From contig NZ_JARYGY010000004.1 in assembly GCF_029906345.1 (NCBI RefSeq), positions 372,001-436,000 of the forward strand: a DNA stretch of 64,000 nucleotides, written 5' to 3'. Positions 44,636-53,745 of the stretch are shown here, piece after piece. The stretch comes from Aquimarina mycalae. GTDB taxonomy: Bacteria > Bacteroidota > Bacteroidia > Flavobacteriales > Flavobacteriaceae. Both the position numbers and the translations under genes were made by a program. The notes under the pieces are model-generated. The model was given only the letters and a program-made list of their open reading frames with translations. It was not told where the DNA came from and searched no databases. Every line of letters begins with the position of its first letter. The first letter of the stretch is position 1.

Positions 44636-47011
44636 ATGAAGCAATCTTTATACATCATTTTTCTTTTTTTATTCTCAATTACGATATCAGGGCAGGAAAC
44701 TACAACAACATCTCCAGAAGATGCCAATGCTAAATATTTTGAAGTTCCCAGAGAAACCCTATACTTTCATCTTAATAAAAGTACATATCTGTTAGGAGAA
44801 GAAATATGGTTTAAAGGATATGCATATGATAGAAAAAATCAATTACCATCAGAGGTAACTACTAATTTTAATGTAGAGCTTTTTGATCATAAAGGTAATG
44901 AGGTATTTAGTGGTTTGTATCTAGGCTATCAAGGTAGTACACAAGGAAATATAAAGATCGATTCTACTTGGGCAAGCGGAGATTATTATGTTAGAACCTC
45001 TACCAATTGGATGAATAATTTTATAGAAGATGATTCCTATACCCAAAAAATCAGGATCGTAAATCAATCTATACAAAAATCCAAAACCGAAGAGAAGGTA
45101 CAATATGATTTTCAGTTATTGCCAGAAGGTGGACACATCGTGTACGATACAGATAATACAGTCGGTTTCAAATTAATTAATAATCGTGGATATGGAGTTC
45201 CTTTTGATAAAGGAACTGTAATAGATGATCAAGGTCAGGCGATTACTACGTTTAAATCAAATCAATTTGGGATTGGTAAATTTAGCTTTGCACCACAACA
45301 AGGAAAACAATATACAGCAACCTTACAATTAAGCAATCAGCAAGAGATCATCGCTTCTTTTCCAAAAATCCAAAACAAAGGAATTGCTATAAGTATCAAT
45401 AACCTTTTTGAAGATAAGGTAATTGTGGAGTTAAACACAAACGCAATTACATTAAACGAACATAAAGATGCTATATATTATCTATTAGTACATCAGAATG
45501 ATGCATCAAAAAAAATAGCCATCAACCTTTCTGCTGATCAGACAAAAAAGATAGTACCTATCAAAAGAGAAGAACTATTTGATGGGATGAATACCATAAC
45601 GTTGTTTCAAGAGAATACACCAGTATTAGAAAGATTACTTTTTAATCCATATGACAAAACAAATACGGATGTAAGAATCACCCATCTAAATAGTATAAAC
45701 GACTCGCTAATACTAAATGTAGCTGTACCAAAGAAAGAAAAAGTACAGTATGATATTAGTGTTTCTGTATTACCAGAAGAAACAAAATCATATGAACATC
45801 AGGATAATATCCATTCTGGAATGTTGCTCAATCCATATGTTCAAGGTTTTATAGAAAATCCAAAATATTATTTCACCAATACAAACAGAAGAAAAGCATA
45901 CGATCTTGATTTACTTTTAATTACACAAGGTTGGAGTCGATATAAATGGAATACTATTTTTAACCAGCAACCTAAGGTGTTGTATGATTTTAATAATGGA
46001 TTAACGATCAAAGGAAAACTTCAGAACACCAGAGACAAAGATATCACACAAGTATATCTATATCCTACAAACAAAAATACTTCTAGATTTATTGATCTGG
46101 ATGATACAAATGCATTTACTATTAAGAACTACTACGTAGAAAAGAACGAACCGATAAGAGTATCGGCAATAAAATCTAATGGTAAACTTATTAAGACTGG
46201 ATTATACCTACAAACACAAGAAGATCGTTTTAAAAAATCATTCACTGCTAGCAATCAGTTACCTGACTATGTGAATACGGGAATTACTACAGAAATAAAG
46301 GTTCCAGAGTATTTTTATGATGATGCAGAATTATTAGATGAGGTTGTAATTACTGGAAAGGTCAAAAAAGAAAAAAACGAAAAGATCACTAATTTTTTAC
46401 CTGGTAAATCTAAAACAGTAACAGAAAGAGATGCCTTATTAAGCACTAATATTGCAGATTTCATAGCAAGGCAAGGTGGATTTAGAGTAAATATAAATAC
46501 GCTAGCACAAACGGTTACCATCATATCAAACGCAAGAACAAGTATTTCGGCATCACAATCTCCAGCAGTATTTCTTGATAATACACCAATATTAGATTTC
46601 AGTATTCTATTAAGTATTCGTACCGCCGATATAGAGAACGTATATATTGATAACTCTGGATTTGGAGGCGGAATTCGCGGAGGTTCTGGTATAATACGTA
46701 TGTATAGCAGAAAAACTCCTTTTAAAAATGATGAATTAAGCAGTGTCAATGCTAAGTTTTCTGAGTACAATGCCAAAAACGGTTTTCAGTCCATCAAAGA
46801 GTTCTATAACCCTGCATATACAAGTTTTGCCACACCATTTTTTAGAGATTATGGTACCATTCATTGGCAACCTTATGTTAATTTAAATGAATCAGGAACA
46901 GGTACTTTTAAAATACCAGATACCGAAACTAAAAACATCAAACTTTTTATTGAAGGAATGGGAAGCGATGGGAGTTTAATATCTAAAGTGCAAGTTTTAG
47001 AACTGAATTAG
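44636..47011 (+). CDS. MG2-like and TonB-plug domain protein without a receptor barrel
   Basis: The protein has 791 residues from MKQSLYIIFLFLFS. An in-frame ATG at 44561 would add 25 polar residues ahead of the signal peptide and is rejected. Near residue 35, YFHLNKSTYLLGEEIWFKGY is the start typical of a Bacteroidota protein group with an alpha-2-macroglobulin MG2-like domain. Several beta domains follow. From about residue 568 a TonB-dependent-receptor plug is visible (DEVVITGK, IADFIARQGGFRVN, PAVFLDNTPI, and GGGIRGGSGIIRMYSRK, the conserved plug end). Only about 100 residues follow, so the 22-strand barrel is absent. Such proteins are exported and of unknown function. A structural role at the outer membrane is inference. 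The gene lies just right of the island boundary. Confidence 0.75.
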   Translation: MKQSLYIIFLFLFSITISGQETTTTSPEDANAKYFEVPRETLYFHLNKSTYLLGEEIWFKGYAYDRKNQLPSEVTTNFNVELFDHKGNEVFSGLYLGYQGSTQGNIKIDSTWASGDYYVRTSTNWMNNFIEDDSYTQKIRIVNQSIQKSKTEEKVQYDFQLLPEGGHIVYDTDNTVGFKLINNRGYGVPFDKGTVIDDQGQAITTFKSNQFGIGKFSFAPQQGKQYTATLQLSNQQEIIASFPKIQNKGIAISINNLFEDKVIVELNTNAITLNEHKDAIYYLLVHQNDASKKIAINLSADQTKKIVPIKREELFDGMNTITLFQENTPVLERLLFNPYDKTNTDVRITHLNSINDSLILNVAVPKKEKVQYDISVSVLPEETKSYEHQDNIHSGMLLNPYVQGFIENPKYYFTNTNRRKAYDLDLLLITQGWSRYKWNTIFNQQPKVLYDFNNGLTIKGKLQNTRDKDITQVYLYPTNKNTSRFIDLDDTNAFTIKNYYVEKNEPIRVSAIKSNGKLIKTGLYLQTQEDRFKKSFTASNQLPDYVNTGITTEIKVPEYFYDDAELLDEVVITGKVKKEKNEKITNFLPGKSKTVTERDALLSTNIADFIARQGGFRVNINTLAQTVTIISNARTSISASQSPAVFLDNTPILDFSILLSIRTADIENVYIDNSGFGGGIRGGSGIIRMYSRKTPFKNDELSSVNAKFSEYNAKNGFQSIKEFYNPAYTSFATPFFRDYGTIHWQPYVNLNESGTGTFKIPDTETKNIKLFIEGMGSDGSLISKVQVLELN

Positions 47012-47058
47012 ATTTTTGGAACTGAATTCATATATTTAGCGGTTCAAAAACGTAACCA

Positions 47059-49185
47059 ATGAATATTGTTTCTTTTATTTCTAAGCAAGTTCCTGTTTCA
47101 GAAAAACAAATCAATAAAACCATCGAATTACTGGATGATGGAGCCACAATTCCTTTTATTTCAAGATATCGAAAGGAAATGACTGGTAATCTGGATGAGG
47201 TCGAGATTGGAGAGATTGTAAAGTATAAAGCCGCTTTTGATGCTTTACAAAAAAGAAAAGAAAGTGTACTTGCGTCAATCAAAGAACAAGAAGCACTTAC
47301 TCCAGAATTACAAAATAGAATAGAAGTAGCACAGACCTTGTCTGAAGTTGAAGATTTATACCTACCCTATAAGAAGAAACGAAAGACAAAAGCTACCGTT
47401 GCTAAAGAATTGGGTCTGGAACCTCTGGCAAAGATTATTATGCAACAACGAGAAGAAGAAATTCTATTCGTTGCTTCGCAATATTTTAACGAAACAATTA
47501 TTAATGAGGATCTGGCATTGCAAGGAGCAAGAGATATTATTGCAGAGTGGATCAATGAAGATGAAAAAGTAAGAAATAGGTTGCGTAGGTTATATCAACG
47601 AAGAGCTGCTATATCTTCTGCCGTAATTAAGACTAAAAAAGACGAGGAAGAGGCACAAAAATACCAGCAATACTTTGAGTGGGAGGAACCATTACATAAA
47701 TGTCCTTCTCATCGATTGCTGGCAATTCTTAGAGCAGAAAACGAAAAATTTGTAAGAGTAAAAATTACAGTTCCAGAAAATGATGCATTAGATATTATTG
47801 ATGATATCATGATTAAATCTAATGTAGAATCTTGCACAGATCAAATGTTTTTGGCTATTGCAGATGCATATAAAAGGTTATTAGCACCAGCGATTTCTAC
47901 AGAAGTGTTAAATCAAGCAAAAGAAAAAGCTGATGACAATGCCATTACCGTATTTGCTCAAAATCTAAAGCAATTACTATTGGCGTCTCCTTTGGGACAA
48001 AAACGTATCCTGGCGTTGGATCCAGGTTTTAAATCGGGATGCAAAGTGGTTTGTTTAGACAAGCAAGGAGATTTATTGCATAATGAAAATATATATCCTC
48101 ATCCACCACAACGTGAAACGACCAATGCCATAAAAAAAATAAGATCTTTAGTAAACGCATATAAAATTGAAGCGATTGCTATTGGTAACGGAACTGCCGC
48201 TAGAGAAACCGAAGCCTTTATAAAAAAAATCCCTTTTGAAGGAGCTATTCAGGTATTTATGGTGAACGAAAGTGGCGCATCGGTGTATTCTGCATCTAAA
48301 ATTGCGAGAGCAGAATTTCCTGATTATGATGTAACTGTGCGTGGAGCAGTATCTATAGGAAGAAGACTGGCAGATCCATTGGCAGAATTGGTAAAAATTG
48401 ACCCAAAAGCAATAGGTGTAGGACAATACCAACACGATGTGGATCAAACCAAATTAAAGAATGAACTGGATACTGTGGTGATGAGTTGTGTAAATAGTGT
48501 AGGGATTAATGTAAATACTGCAAGTGCACCGCTATTAAGTTATGTATCTGGAATTGGTGAGAAACTTGCAGAAAATATAGTGAATTATCGCTCAGAAAAT
48601 GGTGCGTTAAAAACCAGAGAAGAACTGAAAAAAGTACCTCGATTAGGAGGAAAAGCGTATGAACAAGCCGCGGCATTTTTGAGAATTACAGAACCAAATA
48701 ACCCGTTGGATAACTCTGCAGTACATCCCGAACGATATAAATTAGTTTCTAAAATGGCTAAAGATGCTGGTGTTCCTTTACAAGAACTCATAGGAAACAA
48801 AAAAGCAATTGACACCATTAGATTACAAGATTATGTTGCAGATAATGTAGGGTTGCCCACATTAACAGATATTGTAAAAGAATTAGAAAAACCAGGTGTA
48901 GATCCAAGAAAGAAAGCAACGGTTTTCGAATTTGATCCTAATGTAAAAACCATTAATGATCTAAAAAGTGGAATGAAATTACCAGGAATTGTAAACAACA
49001 TCACCAATTTTGGATGTTTTGTGGATATAGGAATTAAAGAAAGTGGTTTAATACACATCTCTAAACTTGCGAATGAATATATCAGTGATGTAAACGCCGT
49101 AGTGCAATTAAATCAGCACCTAATGGTAACAGTGATGAGTGTAGATTTACCTCGAAAAAGAATTCAATTATCACTGATTGATTAA
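47059..49185 (+). CDS. tex: Tex family RNA-binding transcription accessory protein
   Basis: The protein has 708 residues, typical for Tex (about 700-780). The Tex N-terminal region (ELLDDGATIPFISRYRKEMTG, DLYLPYKKKRKTKATVAKE) covers about residues 1-190. A YqgF/RNase H-like domain begins at ILALDPGFKSGCKVV (near 316). A helix-hairpin-helix stretch has VNTASAPLLSYVSGIGEKLA and VPRLGGKAYEQAAAFLRI (about 475-560). A C-terminal S1 RNA-binding domain begins GIVNNITNFGCFVDIG (near 640). All domains are in the normal order. Tex is a cytosolic nucleic-acid-binding protein with a role in transcription. A near-consensus -7 sequence (TATATTTA, 47031-47038) precedes it. The next gene is convergent. Confidence 0.95.
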   Translation: MNIVSFISKQVPVSEKQINKTIELLDDGATIPFISRYRKEMTGNLDEVEIGEIVKYKAAFDALQKRKESVLASIKEQEALTPELQNRIEVAQTLSEVEDLYLPYKKKRKTKATVAKELGLEPLAKIIMQQREEEILFVASQYFNETIINEDLALQGARDIIAEWINEDEKVRNRLRRLYQRRAAISSAVIKTKKDEEEAQKYQQYFEWEEPLHKCPSHRLLAILRAENEKFVRVKITVPENDALDIIDDIMIKSNVESCTDQMFLAIADAYKRLLAPAISTEVLNQAKEKADDNAITVFAQNLKQLLLASPLGQKRILALDPGFKSGCKVVCLDKQGDLLHNENIYPHPPQRETTNAIKKIRSLVNAYKIEAIAIGNGTAARETEAFIKKIPFEGAIQVFMVNESGASVYSASKIARAEFPDYDVTVRGAVSIGRRLADPLAELVKIDPKAIGVGQYQHDVDQTKLKNELDTVVMSCVNSVGINVNTASAPLLSYVSGIGEKLAENIVNYRSENGALKTREELKKVPRLGGKAYEQAAAFLRITEPNNPLDNSAVHPERYKLVSKMAKDAGVPLQELIGNKKAIDTIRLQDYVADNVGLPTLTDIVKELEKPGVDPRKKATVFEFDPNVKTINDLKSGMKLPGIVNNITNFGCFVDIGIKESGLIHISKLANEYISDVNAVVQLNQHLMVTVMSVDLPRKRIQLSLID

Positions 49186-49193
49186 AAATAAAA

Positions 49194-49219
49194 AACCCAT
49201 CTGCTTAAACAGATGGGTT
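49194..49219. terminator. Terminator between tex and tatA
   Basis: AACCCATCTG pairs perfectly with CAGATGGGTT over a six-base loop. Read on the minus strand it is followed by a long T tract, so it is stronger for tatA; on the plus strand the T run is poor. Confidence 0.8.
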
Positions 49220-49244
49220 ATCAATATCTTTTTGAAGTCGAAAA

Positions 49245-49436
49245 TTACTTTTTCTCTTCTATCTTATTAGGATCTTCTTCTTCCTTAGAAGCGTCTTTAA
49301 ACTCTTTAATCCCACTTCCTAAACCTCTCATCAATTCCGGAATCTTTTTACCTCCGAATAAAAGTAAGACCACAGCAACAATCAATGCGATTTGCCAAGG
49401 GCCTAACATTCCTAAAACTATACTTAATGACATCAT
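49245..49436 (-). CDS. tatA: Twin-arginine translocase subunit TatA
   Basis: The protein has 63 residues. It has one N-terminal membrane helix ([19 protein letters not shown]), the hinge [18 protein letters not shown] with its conserved F-G-x-K-K-[IL]-P-E-L pattern, and an acidic, Lys-rich tail. This is the usual short TatA/E form. It oligomerises in the inner membrane to form the protein-conducting part of the Tat pathway, which exports folded proteins. tatC is not in the window. The first two codons are both ATG; either could start. A consensus -7 element (TAACTTTG) lies 19 bases upstream. It is a single-gene unit, convergent with tex. Confidence 0.93.
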   Translation of the reverse strand: MMSLSIVLGMLGPWQIALIVAVVLLLFGGKKIPELMRGLGSGIKEFKDASKEEEDPNKIEEKK

Positions 49437-49455
49437 GATCTTAAAAATTAGAGTA

Positions 49456-49463
49456 CAAAGTTA
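49456..49463 (-). promoter_or_regulatory. -7 promoter element of tatA
   Basis: TAACTTTG on the minus strand fits TAnnTTTG exactly and ends 19 bases before the first ATG. No clear -33 TTG. Confidence 0.5.
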
Positions 49464-49603
49464 GTAAGATTTAAACAAAAAAGGTGTTTTTAGCATATTA
49501 AAAACTCCTTTTAAGACAATATTCACAGCAATAAGCAAGACTATTCACAATTAAATAACGTTTTAATGTAGTGTTTAGCATTTTTATCCGTTAAGAGAAT
49601 ATG

Positions 49604-49611
49604 TATATTTG
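49604..49611 (+). promoter_or_regulatory. -7 promoter element of the M23 peptidase gene
   Basis: TATATTTG, an exact consensus match, ends 38 bases before the ATG at 49650. Confidence 0.5.
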
Positions 49612-49649
49612 CGTTAACAAAAACATGTGCCCTGATATTAAAATAATCT

Positions 49650-50519
49650 ATGGCTAAAAAGAAAAAAGAACAAAAGAGAATTACTAAAAAACTACTGAAT
49701 AAGTATAGATTGGTAATCCTTAATGAAGATACTTTTGAGGAACGTATATCCTTTAAGCTAACCAGGCTTAATGTTTTTGTACTGGTAATGATTACTTCGA
49801 TTATTTTAGTTTCGTGTACGACAATTTTGATTGCATTTACACCATTAAGAGAATATATACCTGGATATTCCTCCACATCTCTTAATCAAAAAGCAACGAC
49901 ATTAGTTTCTACAGCCGATTCTTTAGAAACAGTATTAAGTGTTAACCAGAAATATTATAATTCAATTAAAAAAGTGCTGATTGGAGATGTAAAAACAGTA
50001 GAGTTTGATATCGATTCTGCAATACAATCACAAAAGCTTAATCCAGAAGAAGTAGATTTAAACCCATCAGAACAAGATATTCAGCTTAGAGAAGAGGTAT
50101 CTAGAGAAGATAAATACAGTTTGTTTGAAAGCGAAAAATCTAGCACCGATTTTTCACTATTTCCTCCTGTAAAAGGAAGTATAACGTCTAAGTATAATGT
50201 AAACGAGAAACATTATGCAATTGATGTAGCAGTGCCAAAGGATACACCTGTAAAAGCCGCTGCCGCTGGAACCGTGATTTTTGCAGAATGGACCTCAGAG
50301 ACGGGTCATGTGATCATATTAGAACACGGTAATAGCTTACTTACAGTATATAAACATAATGCCTCGTTGACAAAACAACAAGGAGAATTGGTAAAAGCAG
50401 GAGAAGTAATTGCCACAGCAGGATCTACAGGAGAACTTTCTACAGGACCTCACTTGCATTTTGAATTATGGAGAGATGGATATCCAACAGATCCATCAAA
50501 ATTTATTGATTTTGAATAA
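49650..50519 (+). CDS. M23 (LytM) family peptidoglycan endopeptidase, membrane-anchored
   Basis: The protein has 289 residues. A basic cytoplasmic start (MAKKKKEQKRITKKLLNKYR) and one membrane helix (about 37-62) place the rest in the periplasm. A short helical stretch leads to the peptidase domain, which begins near PPVKGSITSKYNVNEKHYAID. HYAID (His near 188, Asp four residues on) and HLHFE (near 268) supply the zinc ligands and catalytic His of LytM enzymes, and none is replaced. Active M23 enzymes cut peptide cross-links in the cell wall; here that means remodelling during growth or division. A GH3-family gene follows after 9 bases, so the two probably share a transcript. Confidence 0.92.
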   Translation: MAKKKKEQKRITKKLLNKYRLVILNEDTFEERISFKLTRLNVFVLVMITSIILVSCTTILIAFTPLREYIPGYSSTSLNQKATTLVSTADSLETVLSVNQKYYNSIKKVLIGDVKTVEFDIDSAIQSQKLNPEEVDLNPSEQDIQLREEVSREDKYSLFESEKSSTDFSLFPPVKGSITSKYNVNEKHYAIDVAVPKDTPVKAAAAGTVIFAEWTSETGHVIILEHGNSLLTVYKHNASLTKQQGELVKAGEVIATAGSTGELSTGPHLHFELWRDGYPTDPSKFIDFE

Positions 50520-50528
50520 TTACACACA

Positions 50529-52028
50529 ATGTCTATTAAATCATTTGGGGCAAAAATCTTTGCAAAACGAATTCGCAAAAAGATAAATAAATGGGCTGAT
50601 AATCCTATAAAAACTCAAGAGCGTGTTTTTAAAGAATTGTTACATAAAGCCAATAATACTGCCTTTGGTAAAGACCATCATTTTAGTACTATAAAAACCC
50701 ATGCTGATTACGTAAGAGAAGTACCCATTCGTGATTATGAAGAATTGCGCTCTTATGTAGAGCGTGTTGTACAAGGAGAAAGTGATGTGCTTTGGCCTGG
50801 AAAACCTATATATTTTGCTAAAACTTCAGGTACAACCAGTGGTGTAAAATATATTCCTTTAACTTCTGATTCTATGCCGACTCATATAAGAGCTGCACGA
50901 AATGCAATATTATGTTATGTTGCAGAAAGTGGTAAAACTGCGTTTGTGGATGGTAAAATGATATTTCTACAAGGAAGCCCAGAACTTGTAGAGAAAAACG
51001 GAATCAATCTAGGAAGATTATCAGGTATCGTAGCGCACTATGTACCAAAATACCTTCAGAAAAACAGATTACCGAGTTGGGAAACAAATTCTATTGATGA
51101 TTGGGAGCAGAAAGTAGATGCGATTGTTGCAGAAACTGTAGATGAGGATATGACAATCATTAGTGGAATTCCGCCTTGGGTGCAAATGTATTTTGAAAAA
51201 TTACAAAAGAAAACAGGAAAAGCAATTGGCGAACTGTTTAAGAATTTTGAATTATTTATCTATGGAGGTGTAAATTTTGAACCCTATAAAGCTACTTTCG
51301 AGAAATTAATAGGAAGAAAAGTAGCAAGCATTGAGTTGTATCCTGCTTCAGAAGGGTTTTTCGCTTTTCAGGATAAACAAGATGAAAAAGGGATGCTGCT
51401 ACAGCTGGATTCAGGAATGTTTTATGAGTTTGTAAAAGCTGATCAATTCTTTGAAGAAAACCCAAAACGAATCACTATAGCGGATGTAGAGATTGGTGTA
51501 AATTATGTGATGCTTATTTCTTCGAATGCTGGATTATGGGCTTATAACATTGGAGATACAGTAATGTTTACAGATACCGCTCCTTATAGATTGGTAGTGT
51601 CTGGCAGAATTAAACATTTTATTTCGGCCTTTGGTGAACACGTGATTGGTAAAGAAGTAGAGCAAGCAATAAAAGAAGCTGCAGAAGCAACAGGAACAAT
51701 GATCAAGGAATTTACAGTAGCACCTCAGATCAATCCAGAAGATTCAGAACTACCGTACCACGAATGGTTTATTGAGTTTCAGGAATATCCAGACAATATA
51801 GATGACTTTGCAATAGAAATCGATAATTCACTTCGTAAACAAAACACGTATTATGATGATTTGATTGTGGGTAATGTGCTGAGAACATTAAAAATTTCTC
51901 CTGTTCCAAAAGACGGTTTTAATGAATATATGAAATCTATTGGAAAACTAGGAGGGCAGAATAAGCTGCCAAGGCTTTCTAACGACAGAAAGATTGTAGA
52001 TTCGTTAACAATCAGTATAGCTAAATAA
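50529..52028 (+). CDS. GH3 auxin-responsive-promoter family protein (acyl-adenylate-forming fold)
   Basis: The protein has 499 residues, the length usual for bacterial GH3-like proteins. ANNTAFGKDHHF near the start, VPIRDYEELRSYVERVVQGE, and YFAKTSGTTSGVKYIPLT (the ATP/phosphate loop, with SGTTSG matching the GH3 motif) are diagnostic. ELYPASEGFFAFQ and YNIGDTVMFTDTAPYRLVVSGRIKHFISAFGEHV complete the adenylation core. Plant GH3 enzymes join amino acids to acyl hormones. The bacterial substrate is unknown. In Bacteroidota the gene is common and often sits near cell-wall genes, as here behind an M23 peptidase. All core motifs are intact, so an active acyl-acid ligase is likely. Confidence 0.88.
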   Translation: MSIKSFGAKIFAKRIRKKINKWADNPIKTQERVFKELLHKANNTAFGKDHHFSTIKTHADYVREVPIRDYEELRSYVERVVQGESDVLWPGKPIYFAKTSGTTSGVKYIPLTSDSMPTHIRAARNAILCYVAESGKTAFVDGKMIFLQGSPELVEKNGINLGRLSGIVAHYVPKYLQKNRLPSWETNSIDDWEQKVDAIVAETVDEDMTIISGIPPWVQMYFEKLQKKTGKAIGELFKNFELFIYGGVNFEPYKATFEKLIGRKVASIELYPASEGFFAFQDKQDEKGMLLQLDSGMFYEFVKADQFFEENPKRITIADVEIGVNYVMLISSNAGLWAYNIGDTVMFTDTAPYRLVVSGRIKHFISAFGEHVIGKEVEQAIKEAAEATGTMIKEFTVAPQINPEDSELPYHEWFIEFQEYPDNIDDFAIEIDNSLRKQNTYYDDLIVGNVLRTLKISPVPKDGFNEYMKSIGKLGGQNKLPRLSNDRKIVDSLTISIAK

Positions 52029-52032
52029 GTTA

Positions 52033-52040
52033 TATATTTG
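52033..52040 (+). promoter_or_regulatory. -7 promoter element of the DUF6909-like gene
   Basis: TATATTTG lies 4 bases after the GH3 stop codon and 13 bases before the ATG at 52054, giving a very short leader. It argues against the TTG at 52042 as the start. Confidence 0.5.
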
Positions 52041-52053
52041 TTTGGAAAAATAT

Positions 52054-53745
52054 ATGGCAAATCTTAAACTACAAGGAAGAACCAGAGCTCAGGAAAGCTC
52101 GAGTGCAATAGAACGCATGTATATTACAATGCGACACCTATTCAATAGAGGGTTTTATAAACCTATGGGAGTTTCTGGAGATACGCTAAGAGAAGGTTTG
52201 TTAACACTGAGACCAGAAATCTATGGATCAGTTGCAGAAGAAAAAGTAGAATTAGACGGATTGTTATACGTAATTGATCGATTACCAATAGGAATCGAAG
52301 AATGCCGTTATATCAATCTAACAAGTGAAGAAGGCTACAAAAACTCACACTTTAAAGCAATTGTTCCTCCTAAAAGAAGAAGAAATTGCTACAGAATTGA
52401 TGCAGAGCAAATGAATATCGAGATTACTCGTGGACGATCAGAGATCTATGATATTCTTACCCACCTTACATTTTTGTTTATTGAATCCCATAAGATTATG
52501 AATCGAGTGGTTATCAATGAAGAAGGAAATGTAACACGTGATTGGGATAAGTTAGAAAATGCAGTAACTTCTAAAAAAGATCTTACAAAAGCAGAACGAG
52601 AAGTTGCACTTACGCATACAGCTAATATTTTAGGAAGAACCTTTGAAGAAGTGACTTCTATCTATGGAAGCTTTTCTTGCCCTGAAAATAAAGAACGGTT
52701 TCTACATATCATATACTGGTTAGGTAAATTGGCAATTGATGAATCTGTTAATGAAAATAAGCGAATCGTTACCTTTAGTCCTGTTTTAAGAGAACGTCTG
52801 GGACATCATATTCACGGAGAAATATGGGCAAATAGTATTAAGAACAAATTAGAACAACTTAATTTACTAGATAGACCTATACATATTATCAGTGCCAATA
52901 TGCATAGTGTAATGAATACATTATACGCACCGATAGCACTTAAAACCGAGTTGAAAAACAAAACTACTTTTGATATCTACGAATTACTAAGTGAAGGCAA
53001 GAATGATAAACTACGTGCCAAAGTAGAAAAACTTGCTTCGCAAAAAGGGATGACGTATTTAGAGGATGAAAGTGGAACTAATATCAATGTCCAGATATTC
53101 GACACTTCGAAATATGCTGATGGAGAATATGAAACGCTGGTTTCAAAACTAAAAAAAGAAGATAAACCAGTAATTATCGTTATGGACTATGCCTTTGGAG
53201 AACAAGCATATGAAACGATGGATGAGCTTTTAAAACCATATGTAAAACCAGACGAAAGAAAGTATCTCAATGTTAAATCTGTTTCTTTGATGGGTAAAGC
53301 AGGTATTCTCGAAGGAGGAAAAGGAGATATTATGATTCCTTCGGCTCACGTTTTTGAAGGAACGGCAGATAATTATCCCTTTGATAACGGTCTAAAAAAA
53401 GATGATTTAGAAGGGCAAGGAATTGACATATATGATGGAGCTATGATCACAGTACTGGGAACATCATTACAAAATAGAGATATTCTGAAATTTTTCCATG
53501 ATTCTACCTGGAATGTAATTGGATTAGAAATGGAAGGAGCACATTATCAAAAAGCCATTCAATCTGCATCAAAATTAAGAGGAAGTATAAGTTCTGAAGT
53601 AAAAGTACGTTATGCATATTATGCATCAGATAATCCGCTAGAAACAGGAAGTACATTAGCCTCTGGTGGATTAGGAACAACAGGGGTAAAACCTACATAT
53701 CTCATTACTGAGAAAATTTTGGAGCAAATATTTAAAGATAACTAA
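52054..53745 (+). CDS. DUF6909-like protein with a nucleoside-phosphorylase-like C-terminal half
   Basis: The protein has 563 residues from MANLKLQGRTRAQESS. From memory the whole protein fits DUF6909, a Bacteroidota family. The N-terminal half is helical (MYITMRHLFNRGFYKPMGVSG, EQMNIEITRGRSEIYDILTHL). The second half has a Rossmann-like start (RPIHIISANMHSVMNTLYAP), KPVIIVMDYAFGEQAYETMDE, MGKAGILEGGKGDIMIPSAHV and IGLEMEGAHYQKAIQ. The G-x-E-M-E-G element is the signature of nucleoside phosphorylases and AMP nucleosidases, where the Glu binds ribose. A role in nucleotide salvage is therefore plausible but not shown. The next gene starts directly after its stop codon, which suggests cotranscription with the polysaccharide chain-length gene. 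Confidence 0.7.
   Translation: MANLKLQGRTRAQESSSAIERMYITMRHLFNRGFYKPMGVSGDTLREGLLTLRPEIYGSVAEEKVELDGLLYVIDRLPIGIEECRYINLTSEEGYKNSHFKAIVPPKRRRNCYRIDAEQMNIEITRGRSEIYDILTHLTFLFIESHKIMNRVVINEEGNVTRDWDKLENAVTSKKDLTKAEREVALTHTANILGRTFEEVTSIYGSFSCPENKERFLHIIYWLGKLAIDESVNENKRIVTFSPVLRERLGHHIHGEIWANSIKNKLEQLNLLDRPIHIISANMHSVMNTLYAPIALKTELKNKTTFDIYELLSEGKNDKLRAKVEKLASQKGMTYLEDESGTNINVQIFDTSKYADGEYETLVSKLKKEDKPVIIVMDYAFGEQAYETMDELLKPYVKPDERKYLNVKSVSLMGKAGILEGGKGDIMIPSAHVFEGTADNYPFDNGLKKDDLEGQGIDIYDGAMITVLGTSLQNRDILKFFHDSTWNVIGLEMEGAHYQKAIQSASKLRGSISSEVKVRYAYYASDNPLETGSTLASGGLGTTGVKPTYLITEKILEQIFKDN

Noticed and set aside
49213..49464. Plus-strand open frame opposite tatA
   Set aside because: TatA on the minus strand has clear family motifs, a promoter and a terminator; the plus-strand frame has no recognisable features and crosses a terminator stem.
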